A stretch of 44,545 nucleotides of DNA, taken from contig CCNC01000096.1 of assembly GCA_000824845.1 (NCBI GenBank), positions 1-44,545 of the forward strand. Reading direction: 5' to 3'. The first letter of the stretch is position 1, and each line of letters starts with the position of its first letter. Position numbers and translations under genes: made by a program. Source of the DNA: Mesorhizobium sp. ORS 3359. GTDB lineage: Bacteria; Pseudomonadota; Alphaproteobacteria; Rhizobiales; Rhizobiaceae. The notes beneath the pieces were generated by a model. That model made no database searches and was not told the DNA's origin. It saw only the letters and a list, made by a program, of their open reading frames with translations. Of the stretch, positions 16,400 through 24,168 are shown one piece after another.

Positions 16400-16666
16400 C
16401 GCTGCTGTTCCTTCAATTTCCTCTTACCGACAGCCAAGATGGCATCGATGACGCCGACCGATTAGAGCGCCGAATTGGCACTCATTGCGCAATGCTGCTC
16501 ATGAATGGGCGCGGTCTTTGTTTCTGGGCAATTCCGGACGGAAACCCGCTAAGCACTTTTCCTGGAATTTTGCTCTAGGGCCGAACGGTCCTAGCTCGGG
16601 TGGAGGACTTTACTGGCCAGACCGACAGCAGATTGGCGGGCATTTTGGACGACCTGGGCGCTACGC

Positions 16667-18040
16667 TCAATCGAAACCGATCCAGATGTAGCCATCCTCC
16701 TCGCGGCACGGAATGAGATGCAGCGGAGCCCGGTTCTTTGAAATATCACCGAGAATCTCCATGCCGGCCGAAGTCCCGTCCTCATTGAGCGCCTCGCACC
16801 ACCTTACGATTTCGCCTGTATCCAGATCGAATCCGCTGTGATGCCAGCGACACACCAGAGTGCCGTCCTCGCCGAAAGTGCTCGTCTGTCCAGCGCGGCC
16901 ATTGGCCCGCGAGCCAGTCTCGAAGAATGGCAACTTCAAATGCGGGCAGGCATTGTTAAAGGCATAGACGCGCCCGCCCCTGCGCAAAATCACGGCATAG
17001 AGCGCCTGGAACTCGATGACTTTGTGGTCGCCATCCTTTAGTTCGCTCGTGGCAACCGTCCGATGCCAGGTCTTGCCGCCCAGCTGCATAGTCTCCCGCG
17101 CGCCTTTTTCGTTCAGCCGGCGCTCGGCTTCAACCTTCAGCTTCTTTATCTCGTACAGCGTAATTCGGTCGGAGGTACCGCGCAGACGCACTCGAATGAA
17201 ATCGGATATTTCAACCTCACCCTTGACCTGTTCATAGAGCGTCTCGGTAATCAGGAGGCGGGTTCCGGCCTCCTTGTTGGCTGCTTCGACGCGGCTCGCC
17301 ACATTGACCGCATCGCCGATAGCCGTCAGGCGCTCGTTGCCGGGCGATCCGACCGAGCCGATCACCGCTTCGCCCAGATGCAAGCCGACGCGAATATCGA
17401 AGTCGATGCCGTACATGGAGGCAAAAAAGGGCTTCAGCCGATCGACCGTGGCAAGGGTCTGCAGGGCGGCATTGACCGCGCGCACCGGTGCATCGTCCTG
17501 GCCTTGCACGCCGAATATCGCCATAAGCCCGTCGCCGACGAACTTGTCGATGTAGCCGTCGTTGAGCTCGATGACTTCAGCGACCTGAGTGAAATACCGA
17601 TTGAGCAGATACATGACGTCGTAGGGCGTCAACGTTTCGGAGAAATGGGTGAACCCGGCGACGTCGCTGAAGAAAATGACGACCGACTTCAGCTCGCCCG
17701 CACTGGTGGACCTGTGCGGGAGCAACTGACTGGTCATTCGCAGGTCGGTCTCGTCGAGTACGAGCCTGCGGAAGGTGATGTCGGAGTCAGGTCTGAGCTG
17801 GCATGCCAGGCGTACGTTGTTGCCAAGCCCCAACCGCTCCACGAGCGCGCGCTCCGGCGCGGTGCGCTCCGGGCAGCGGTCCGCACCGTCGAGAATCCAA
17901 ATCCGGCAGGTCGAGCACTTGGCCTTGCCGCCGCAAGCGCAGGCGATCGGGACATCTGCCCGGCGAGCGGCTTCAAGGACAGATTCCCCGAGCGCCGATT
18001 TGATCGATATGTCGTCGGGCAGTGACAGCAACGTAGGCAT
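16667..18040 (-). CDS. Ferredoxin - class III nucleotide cyclase - Rieske fusion
   Basis: A 457-residue soluble protein with three parts. Residues 1-95 are a 2Fe-2S ferredoxin with Cys36, Cys42, Cys45 (C-X5-C-X2-C) and Cys80. Residues about 115-300 are a class III adenylate/guanylate cyclase: metal aspartates Asp126 ('FFSDVAGFTHF') and Asp170 ('DKFVGDGLMAIFG'), Lys166 for purine choice, and Asn246/Arg250 in 'GDAVNVASR', so it looks active. Residues about 320-457 are a Rieske domain with Cys365-x-His367 ('ACPHL') and Cys397-x2-His400 ('CRWHH'). Two iron-sulphur clusters flank the cyclase, so cyclic nucleotide output may follow redox state; that is inference. No partner reductase is adjacent. 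Confidence 0.93.
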   Translation of the reverse strand: MPTLLSLPDDISIKSALGESVLEAARRADVPIACACGGKAKCSTCRIWILDGADRCPERTAPERALVERLGLGNNVRLACQLRPDSDITFRRLVLDETDLRMTSQLLPHRSTSAGELKSVVIFFSDVAGFTHFSETLTPYDVMYLLNRYFTQVAEVIELNDGYIDKFVGDGLMAIFGVQGQDDAPVRAVNAALQTLATVDRLKPFFASMYGIDFDIRVGLHLGEAVIGSVGSPGNERLTAIGDAVNVASRVEAANKEAGTRLLITETLYEQVKGEVEISDFIRVRLRGTSDRITLYEIKKLKVEAERRLNEKGARETMQLGGKTWHRTVATSELKDGDHKVIEFQALYAVILRRGGRVYAFNNACPHLKLPFFETGSRANGRAGQTSTFGEDGTLVCRWHHSGFDLDTGEIVRWCEALNEDGTSAGMEILGDISKNRAPLHLIPCREEDGYIWIGFD

Positions 18041-18391
18041 CGGAACTGATCTTCCAGTACGAAGTGGCGCCAGACGCTGGTGTTAACAACAGGTCTGTCA
18101 GCCGGACACCGTTTTGGCCTCGTTCCGGCGACATTAGCCCAGCAGCGGCTCGGACGCCATCGCCGAGTCCGATAGTCCGCCTGGGTCGGTCGAAAGGCGC
18201 GTTTGGCGTCGGGTTTTCACCAGCAGGCAGCCCCCGTTCCACGGGTGGGGAAATGCCGGACACAATCCAGAAACAAGATTCAACAATCCGGAAAAACTCG
18301 CGAAAAAACCTCCTGTCATAAACGGCACCGGAGCAGCCGAATTGCGGCGCGCGACAAGAGACATCGATCGAAACCCAAGGAGTTGCCGATT
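18041..18391. other. Divergent upstream region, no gene seen
   Basis: This 350-base gap separates the divergent cyclase fusion and the Asr-like gene, so it should hold both promoters. I see no match to a promoter I can name. The 18280-18330 part is A-rich and is the likelier promoter zone for the plus-strand gene. An opposite-strand frame across it has no coding support. Confidence 0.4.
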
Positions 18392-18742
18392 ATGAAAAAG
18401 ACCCTTCTTTCCGCACTCGGCCTTGCCGTCGCGCTCGCTTTCGCGGTGCCGGCGCTGGGCACCACCGAAGCCAACGCCGCCGCGACGACCACCGCGACCA
18501 CGACGACCACGACCACTGCTCCGGCCGCGACCACCGAAGCTGCGAAGCCGGCAGCGACCGCCGCCAAGCCGGCCAGCAACGGCCCGCACAAGAAGCATTA
18601 TCGCAAGCATCACCGTCACCACGCCCGTAAGCATCACCACGTCAAGAAGCACGCGAAGCATCATGCCAAGAAGCATCACGTGAAGAAGCACCATGTACGC
18701 AAGCACCATGCGAAGAAGCATGTTGCGAAGAAGGCCGCGTAA
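18392..18742 (+). CDS. Secreted Thr-rich/His-Lys-rich protein (Asr-like)
   Basis: A 116-residue exported protein; the ATG has AAGGAG upstream. Residues 1-31 are a Sec signal ending 'TEANAA'. Then comes a Thr/Ala-rich linker (about 32-65), then about 50 residues made almost wholly of His and Lys in 'KKHHVKKHHVRKHHAKKH' type repeats. The layout is like the acid-shock protein Asr of enterobacteria, also a signal peptide plus a Lys/His/Ala-rich periplasmic chain, although I see no sequence identity that proves descent. The tail could buffer protons or bind metals. A strong terminator follows. Confidence 0.75.
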   Translation: MKKTLLSALGLAVALAFAVPALGTTEANAAATTTATTTTTTTAPAATTEAAKPAATAAKPASNGPHKKHYRKHHRHHARKHHHVKKHAKHHAKKHHVKKHHVRKHHAKKHVAKKAA

Positions 18743-18819
18743 GGCAGAGGCGTTTCGACTTTCATGGCCGGATGATCCCGCACCGCTTCCAAAGGGTTCA
18801 GGAATCATCGCTTCCCGAA

Positions 18820-18850
18820 AACGCCGCCCTCCCTTCCGGGCGGCGTTTTT
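18820..18850 (+). terminator. Rho-independent terminator
   Basis: A perfect 10-bp stem AACGCCGCCC / GGGCGGCGTT with an 8-base loop, followed by TTT. It lies 78 bases after the stop of the Asr-like gene. Confidence 0.85.
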
Positions 18851-18862
18851 GGTTGCCGTAGT

Positions 18863-18911
18863 GAGGCATGATCTTCTCCGAAAACCGGCAACCACTTTTC
18901 GGGATCATGCC
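18863..18911. repeat. Short palindromic intergenic repeat, family 2
   Basis: AGGCATGATC-TTCTCCGAAAACCGG and, inverted, CTTTTCGGGATCATGCCT. The arms pair as a long hairpin. Elements with 'GGCATGATCCCGAAAAG' are a common dispersed repeat in rhizobial chromosomes. It abuts the stop codon of the YdeI gene. Confidence 0.65.
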
Positions 18912-19508
18912 TTACTTCTTCTGCGGATGGATGGTGTCGCCGCGCTTCAGCATGGCCACCAGATCGGCGATCTTCTTCTTGCGCCCCGCCTCGGTCTTCA
19001 TGTTGTTGGTGCGGAAGGCGAGCGCGAAGCGGTTCTGCGCCGAGAGCTTTTCCAGCATCGCTTTCGCCTTCGGCTCGGCATCGATCGCGGCCTGCAGGTC
19101 GGACGGAATGGTCATCTCCTTCGAGCCGGCATAGGCGCGGTCCCAGCGGCCGTCGGCCTTGGCGGCCTCGACCTCGCGCAGGCCGTGCTCGGTCATGCGG
19201 CCCGCCTCGACCAGGCGCGCGACATTGTCGATGTTGATCTTGCTCCAGATGCTCTTCCTGCCGCGCGGCGTGTAGCGCTGCAGGAAGCTCTTGTCGTCGA
19301 GCGACTTGCGCACCGCATCGATCCAGCCGAAGCAGAGCACGACGTCGATCGCCTCCTTCGGCGTGATCGATGCAAGCCCCGAGCCGACCTTGTGGATCTT
19401 GATCCAGACCTCGCTTTCAGAGGCGTGGTTGTCGGCCAGCCAGGCATGGAAGCTTTGCGCATCGGGGAATTCCCGGACCTTGTCCGGATCGACCTTGATC
19501 GGGGCCAT
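18912..19508 (-). CDS. YdeI/OmpD-associated family protein
   Basis: A 198-residue protein. The N-terminal domain 'FHAWLADNHASESEVWIKIH' with 'EAIDVVLCFGWIDAVRKSLD' and 'QRYTPRGRKSIWSKINIDNV' is the YdeI-type fold. The C-terminal part 'LSAQNRFALAFRTNNMKTEA' is the usual helical end with 'GRKKKIADLVAML'. In enterobacteria YdeI is linked to peptide and polymyxin tolerance; elsewhere the role is unknown. The ATG at 19508 follows GAGGT; a GTG two codons earlier is possible. Confidence 0.88.
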   Translation of the reverse strand: MAPIKVDPDKVREFPDAQSFHAWLADNHASESEVWIKIHKVGSGLASITPKEAIDVVLCFGWIDAVRKSLDDKSFLQRYTPRGRKSIWSKINIDNVARLVEAGRMTEHGLREVEAAKADGRWDRAYAGSKEMTIPSDLQAAIDAEPKAKAMLEKLSAQNRFALAFRTNNMKTEAGRKKKIADLVAMLKRGDTIHPQKK

Positions 19509-19681
19509 TGTCACCTCGTTTTTCGCCGCCAGCAGTGTCGACGATTCCTCGGCGATTGTAGCGAGTGCTGGTGCCAGTTTCCGTCAACAGGCGTTAGGCT
19601 GGTCTGGCGGATTCCTCTTTACGAATTGATGCGCTAACCCAAGACAATTTCTCCTAATTCTCCAACGACTTGAACAACTCC

Positions 19682-19719
19682 ACACTTCTGTTGACTTCCA
19701 CAGATGTGTAGAATACGCT
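19682..19719 (+). promoter_or_regulatory. hicAB promoter with overlapping operator
   Basis: TTGACT (19691-19696), 17 bases, TACGCT (19714-19719) form a sigma-70-like promoter eight bases before the hicA ATG. An inverted repeat ACACTTCTG (19682-19690) / CAGATGTGT (19701-19709), 8 of 9 positions paired, has its centre on the -35 box. That is where an autorepressing antitoxin would bind. HicB here carries a helix-turn-helix, so it is the obvious ligand. Confidence 0.6.
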
Positions 19720-19726
19720 ATCTTTT

Positions 19727-19915
19727 ATGAACGCAAGCGAATTCCGGCGCTGGCTCGCCAAGCAGGGATGTACCTTTGAAACCCACCGCGGTGGGAGCGG
19801 TCACCTGACTGTTCGTCTCAAAGACAAGGTCTCGCAACTGCCGATGCATGGCGGTGGCAAGGAGCTTGGAACGCGTCTGGTCGAAAAGATCAAGAAGGAT
19901 CTGGGCCTGAAATAG
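19727..19915 (+). CDS. hicA: HicA family toxin
   Basis: A 62-residue HicA toxin, a double-stranded RNA-binding-fold mRNA interferase. The typical 'EFRRWLAKQGCTFETHRGGS' start and the catalytic His in 'GSGHLTV' (about residue 26) are present, as is the 'PMHGGGKELGTRLVEKIKKD' end. The length is normal. It has a near leaderless 5' region: the promoter ends eight bases before the ATG. It is followed after 12 bases by its antitoxin gene. All known key parts are intact, so it should be active. Confidence 0.92.
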   Translation: MNASEFRRWLAKQGCTFETHRGGSGHLTVRLKDKVSQLPMHGGGKELGTRLVEKIKKDLGLK

Positions 19916-19927
19916 AGGAGACTGTGT

Positions 19928-20353
19928 ATGTGGTATGAACTCGCTCTCACGCCCGACGACAACGATACCTGGCTGGTTACGGCGCCTCAATTCGACGAGG
20001 TGGTCTCGTATGGCGGCACCAAAGAGGAAGCCTGTCGCAATGGGCGCAATGCCATCGAGGAGGCCATCGCCGCCCGCATTGCGCATGGGGATGATATTCC
20101 CTTCCCGCTCAAGGAAACCAAGGGCAAGGGATGGTTTGTGGAAATCCCGGCACTCGTCTTCCTGAAATCGGCTCTCTACATGGCCCTGAGGGAAAAGGGC
20201 TGGAGTCGGGCTGATCTGATGCGCGAGCTGAAATGCCAACGGGAGCATGTCGATCGGCTGTTCCGGCTCGACCACAATTCACGGCTCGGCTCGCTCGAGG
20301 AGGCGTTCAAGGCGCTCGGCCATCCCCTGCGCTTTGACATGGACTTCCACTAG
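19928..20353 (+). CDS. hicB: HicB family antitoxin
   Basis: A 141-residue HicB antitoxin. The N-terminal half is the partly degraded RNase H-like fold that covers the toxin ('APQFDEVVSYGGTKEEACRN', 'AIEEAIAARI'). The C-terminal half holds a helix-turn-helix ('GWSRADLMRELKCQREHVDR') for operator binding. A GGAGA site precedes the ATG. With hicA it forms a complete type II toxin-antitoxin pair. Confidence 0.92.
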   Translation: MWYELALTPDDNDTWLVTAPQFDEVVSYGGTKEEACRNGRNAIEEAIAARIAHGDDIPFPLKETKGKGWFVEIPALVFLKSALYMALREKGWSRADLMRELKCQREHVDRLFRLDHNSRLGSLEEAFKALGHPLRFDMDFH

Positions 20354-20481
20354 GCCGCCTGACTTTCCAGCGAAAGCTGGGCGACCGATCCATCATCGGC
20401 GCCTCCGATACCACTATCGGCTTCTTCCCTTTCCGCTTCGCGCGCCGGCCTGCCACATGACCGTCCATGCAAAGGAAAGGC

Positions 20482-21204
20482 ATGGACATGGAAAAGATCC
20501 TGATCGTCGGCGGCAGTTCGGGTATGGGGCTGGCGCTTGCCAGGCGCTGTCTCGAGGAAGGCGCGCATGTCGTCATCGCCGGGCGCGGCGAAGCGAAGTT
20601 GAGCGCGGCGCGGGATGGTCTCGGCCGGCCGGGAGCGCTCGAAACGGCGGTGGTCGACGTCAGCCGCGAGGATGAGGTCGCGGCGCTGTTCGAGCGCATC
20701 GGGCGGCTCGATCATATCGTCAGCACCGCGGCCGCGATCGAAGGCGCCTACCGGCTGCTGCCCGAGATCGAGCTTTCGGCCGCGCAGCGTGTGGTGGAGA
20801 GCAAGTTCTACGGGCCGCTGCTGCTCGCCAAGCACGGCGCGCCCAAGCTGCCGCCGACCGGCTCGCTCACCTTCGTCTCCGGCATCGCGGCCTATCGGCC
20901 GGCGGCGCGCGGCTCGGTGGTCGCCGCCGTCAATGCGGCGCTCGAAGGGCTGGTGCGGGCCTTGGCGGTCGAGCTGGCGCCGATCCGCGTCAACGCCGTC
21001 TCGCCCGGCTGGGTCGACACGCCGATCTGGAAGTTCGTCGCCGGTGACAGTAAGGCCGAGACTCTGGCTGCCATGGCGGAGCGCCTGCCGGCGGGGCGGG
21101 TCGGAAAGCCGGAGGACATCGCCGACGCGATCCGCTTCCTGATCGGCAACGGCTTTACGACGGGAGAGACGCTGCATGTCGAGGGCGGGCACCGGCTGGT
21201 GTGA
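20482..21204 (+). CDS. SDR family protein lacking the catalytic Tyr and Lys
   Basis: A 240-residue short-chain dehydrogenase fold. I chose the ATG with AAGGAAAGG just upstream. The cofactor motif 'VGGSSGMGLALA' (9-20) is intact, and Ser133 is in the usual place. The Tyr-x3-Lys pair is replaced by Val147 and Asn151 ('SVVAAVNAALEG'), so normal hydride transfer chemistry is not expected. The C-terminal cofactor loop 'SPGWVDTPIWKF' and end 'GETLHVEGGHRLV' are normal. It may be a binding protein, or use another mechanism. Its last 50 bases overlap the convergent LysR gene. Confidence 0.85.
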   Translation: MDMEKILIVGGSSGMGLALARRCLEEGAHVVIAGRGEAKLSAARDGLGRPGALETAVVDVSREDEVAALFERIGRLDHIVSTAAAIEGAYRLLPEIELSAAQRVVESKFYGPLLLAKHGAPKLPPTGSLTFVSGIAAYRPAARGSVVAAVNAALEGLVRALAVELAPIRVNAVSPGWVDTPIWKFVAGDSKAETLAAMAERLPAGRVGKPEDIADAIRFLIGNGFTTGETLHVEGGHRLV

Positions 21205-22105
21205 CCGGCGCGAAGTTCTCGCCGATACCTGCGAGCAGCGCCTTCAGCGCCGGCGGCTGGATGCGGCGGCGGCGCCAGACCATCACGATATCGGCCGATC
21301 GGGTCGGACCGGGCCAGGACAGCTCGGCCACCTCTGCGCGCTCGATCGCGGCGGCGACCGCCAGCCGCGGCACGAGGCCAAAGCCGGCGCCGGCCGCCAC
21401 CAGTCCGGCGATGGCGTCGATGCTGCCGGCTTCGGCGGCCAGCCTTGGCTTGCCAAGCCCCGCTTCGCCGAACGCCTTGTCGACCATGGCGCGGTAGACG
21501 CAGCCGGTCTCGGTGGCAACGAAATGCTTCTCGGCCAGCGTCGCGAGATCGACATCCACATGGTTCTCGCCGGGCGGCGCGATCAGCGCCAGCGGCTCGA
21601 CCGCCACCACGCGCCGGGCAAGACGCTGATCGGATGCGCCGGTATCAAGCTCAGGCGGCCGCTCGAAGCAGAAGGCGACGTCGATCTCGCCCTCACCCAG
21701 CCGGCGCAGCAAGTCGCCGCTGCCGGCGATCCGGAGCTTGATGTCGATACCGGCATGCGTGGCGCGGAACCCGGCGAGCCATGGAGCCAGCCTTGCCGAG
21801 GCGATCGTCTCCAGCGCGCCGATTGACAGGCTGCCGGCCGTCCCGGCTTTGGTGGCATCGACGGCGGCACGGGCGTCCTCGGCAAGTGCCAGCAGGTCCT
21901 CGGCATAGGGTTTCAGGGCCTCGCCCGCCGGCGTCAGGGTGAGCCCCTGCCGCGAGCGGGTGAAGAGGCTGCCGCCAAGCTCGGTCTCCAGCGCCTGGAT
22001 CTGGTCGCTGACGCTCGACTGGGCGAGATTGACCTCCTGCGCCGCGCGCGTGACGTTGCCAGTGCGCGCGACCGCCAGAAAGGTCTTCAGCAGCCTTGGA
22101 TGCAT
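21155..22105 (-). CDS. LysR family transcriptional regulator
   Basis: A 316-residue LysR protein. The helix-turn-helix is 'GNVTRAAQEVNLAQSSVSDQ' (about 16-36). The effector domain runs from about 90 to 295, with 'LSIGALETIASARLAPWLAG' and 'FVATETGCVYRAMVDKAF'. The 'TGCVYR' segment is typical of the YtlI/CysL-like branch. It begins six bases after the stop of the HtrA-like gene, so both are co-transcribed. Its 3' end overlaps the SDR gene on the other strand. Confidence 0.92.
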   Translation of the reverse strand: MHPRLLKTFLAVARTGNVTRAAQEVNLAQSSVSDQIQALETELGGSLFTRSRQGLTLTPAGEALKPYAEDLLALAEDARAAVDATKAGTAGSLSIGALETIASARLAPWLAGFRATHAGIDIKLRIAGSGDLLRRLGEGEIDVAFCFERPPELDTGASDQRLARRVVAVEPLALIAPPGENHVDVDLATLAEKHFVATETGCVYRAMVDKAFGEAGLGKPRLAAEAGSIDAIAGLVAAGAGFGLVPRLAVAAAIERAEVAELSWPGPTRSADIVMVWRRRRIQPPALKALLAGIGENFAPVTPAGARPRHAASLPS

Positions 22106-22111
22106 CCGGCG

Positions 22112-23014
22112 CTACTGCAGCTGCGGCTTCTTCAGGAAGGAATTGCGGTCGGCGGATTTCACGCGCAGCCAGGTCTCGCGGCCGTCGCGCACGACGCGCA
22201 GCGGGATTTCCGAGCCGGCCGGATTCTGCCAGAGTTTCCTGTAGAAATCGGCAAGGCCGTCGACCTCGCCGTCGCGCACGTCGGAGATGATGTCGCCCTG
22301 GCGCAGGCCCGCCTTGGCTGCCGGGCCGCCTTCGGCGACGCTCATCACCACCACCATGCCGTTCGACTCGGCCGAGAAGGCACCGAGCCACGGACGCGGC
22401 GCCTTCGCGGCCTGGCCGCGCTTGATGAGATCATCGAGGATCGGCGTCAGAAGATCGATGGGCACCACCATGTTGATGTCGGCCACCTCGCCGGCGCGGC
22501 TCATCTGCAGCCTCAGCGAGCCGATGCCGAGCAGCTTGCCGTCGCGGTCGAACAGCGCCGCCCCGCCCCAGGACGGATGCGCGGGCGCGATGAAGATCGC
22601 CTCGTCGATCAGATATTCCCAATAGCCGGCGAATTCCTGCTTGGTGACGATGCGGGCGTCGACCTGCTGGCCGATGCCGTCGGCAAGCGTCACCGCGTCG
22701 CCGATACTGGCCTTCCTGGCATCGCCGAACTGGACAGCCGGAAGGTTGAGCGGCGACAGCGCCTGCACGAGGCCGAAACCGGTCTCCTGGTCGTAGGCCA
22801 GCGCATGCGCGGCGACCACGCGGCCATCCTGGTCGGTCAGCCACACTTCCTCGGCCTCGGTGATGAGGTAGCCTATCGTAAGCACAAGGCCATTGTCGCG
22901 GATCACCACGCCGCTGCCCTCGCGGCGCGTGCCCAGCGCGTTGGCGGTGAAAGCGTCGTCCGGAACCGTGGCGCGCACGGCAACGACGGAGCGCGAAATT
23001 TTCTCGACGGTCAT
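22112..23014 (-). CDS. HtrA-like S1C protein with PDZ domain, catalytic triad absent
   Basis: A 300-residue protein with a trypsin-like S1C fold (about 1-195) and a PDZ domain (about 205-290: 'WLGAF', 'EGGPAAKAGLRQGDIISDV'). The HtrA landmarks align but the triad is replaced: His by Tyr49 ('VLTIGYLI'), Asp by Gly79 ('QETGFGLV') and Ser by Trp149 ('PSWGGAAL'). It has no signal peptide, so it should stay in the cytoplasm, unlike DegP. The ATG at 23014 has AGGATGG upstream. A non-proteolytic adaptor or binding role is likely. It is the first gene of a pair with the LysR gene. Confidence 0.85.
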   Translation of the reverse strand: MTVEKISRSVVAVRATVPDDAFTANALGTRREGSGVVIRDNGLVLTIGYLITEAEEVWLTDQDGRVVAAHALAYDQETGFGLVQALSPLNLPAVQFGDARKASIGDAVTLADGIGQQVDARIVTKQEFAGYWEYLIDEAIFIAPAHPSWGGAALFDRDGKLLGIGSLRLQMSRAGEVADINMVVPIDLLTPILDDLIKRGQAAKAPRPWLGAFSAESNGMVVVMSVAEGGPAAKAGLRQGDIISDVRDGEVDGLADFYRKLWQNPAGSEIPLRVVRDGRETWLRVKSADRNSFLKKPQLQ

Positions 23015-23238
23015 CGATCCATCCTGCGTTGCGGGTTTTGTTCTATAAGTATGGCCGAAGGAGCGCGGCGCAAGGGTGGATTTTTCCCGTCGCGGGGGCT
23101 GGCACAAGCGCTAGTTCAACGAAGGTTGAACTTTTTTCTTTGACGCGCGCGCAACCGCACCTAAGTCTATCGGCATCGTGGCAGATTTCCCGCCCTTCAC
23201 GAAACACTCCGCCCTGCGCGAAACACAAGGCCTCCGAC

Positions 23239-24108
23239 ATGGACCAATATATCCCGCCGAAAGTCTGGACCTGGAACAAGCCCAATGGCGGCCAGTTCGC
23301 TTCGATCAACCGGCCGATCGCCGGCCCGACGCATGAGAAGGAGCTGCCGGTCGGCAAGCACCCGCTGCAACTCTATTCGCTGGCCACGCCCAACGGCCAG
23401 AAGGTGACCATCATGCTGGAGGAGCTTCTGGCGCTTGGCCACACCGGAGCGGAATACGATGCCTGGCTGATCAAGATCGGCGACGGCGACCAGTTCGGCA
23501 GCGGCTTCGTCCAGGTCAATCCGAACTCGAAGATCCCGGCGCTCATGGATCACAGCGAGCCGAAGCCGGTGCGCGTGTTCGAGTCCGGCTCGATCCTCAC
23601 CTATCTCGCGGAAAAATTCGGCGAATTCCTGCCCACCGAGCGCGCGGCCCGCGCGGAAACCTTCTCGTGGCTGTTTTGGCAGATGGGTTCGGCGCCCTAT
23701 CTCGGCGGCGGCTTCGGCCATTTCTACGCCTATGCGCCGCAAAAGATCGAATATGCCATCGACCGCTTCGCAATGGAGACCAAGCGGCAGATGGACGTGC
23801 TCGACCGCCGGCTGGCCGAGAGCGAATATCTGGCAGGCCCCGACTACACGATCGCCGACATGGCGGTGTGGCCATGGTATGGCGGGCTTGCCAAGGGCCG
23901 CAGCTACAATGATGCCGCGCAGTTCCTCTCGGTGCATGAATACAAGAACGTGCAGCGCTGGGCCGACGCGATCGACGCGCGGCCGGCGGTGACGCGCGGC
24001 CGCATGGTCAACCGCATGTCCGGCGATCCGGCCTTCCAGCTGCGCGAGCGCCACGACGCCAGCGACTTCGAGACGAAGACGCAGGACAAGCTCGAAGCGG
24101 CGGAGTGA
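23239..24108 (+). CDS. yghU: YghU-type glutathione S-transferase / disulphide reductase
   Basis: A 289-residue GST of the Nu class. The opening 'YIPPKVWTWNKPNGGQFAS' with 'INRPIAGPTHEKELPVGKHP' is the YghU N-terminal extension. The thioredoxin fold contains 'LYSLATPNGQKVTIMLEE' with Thr/Asn at the active site, and 'ESGSILTYLAEKFGEFLP' binds glutathione. The C-terminal helical domain has 'YTIADMAVWPWYGG'. E. coli YghU binds two glutathiones and reduces disulphides; the same role is likely. Confidence 0.93.
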   Translation: MDQYIPPKVWTWNKPNGGQFASINRPIAGPTHEKELPVGKHPLQLYSLATPNGQKVTIMLEELLALGHTGAEYDAWLIKIGDGDQFGSGFVQVNPNSKIPALMDHSEPKPVRVFESGSILTYLAEKFGEFLPTERAARAETFSWLFWQMGSAPYLGGGFGHFYAYAPQKIEYAIDRFAMETKRQMDVLDRRLAESEYLAGPDYTIADMAVWPWYGGLAKGRSYNDAAQFLSVHEYKNVQRWADAIDARPAVTRGRMVNRMSGDPAFQLRERHDASDFETKTQDKLEAAE

Positions 24109-24127
24109 AACGTTGAAGCTGCTGATC

Positions 24128-24147
24128 TCCCCCACAAGGGGGGGAGA
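24128..24147. repeat. Remnant of family 1 palindromic repeat
   Basis: CTCCCCCACAAGGGGGGGAG: only the outer arms remain, as a compact hairpin between two convergent genes. It may act as a transcription end. Confidence 0.55.
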
Positions 24148-24168
24148 TTGGCTTTCGCCGGCGCCCCG

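Noticed and set aside
16484..16493. Perfect ATTGCGCAAT palindrome upstream of an SDR gene
   Set aside because: It is only ten bases long, expected by chance in a window of this size, and no regulator is adjacent.
18134..18895. A 253-residue minus-strand frame
   Set aside because: It is the shadow of the His/Lys-rich gene, with artificial Met/Leu/Val runs from the repeated codons.
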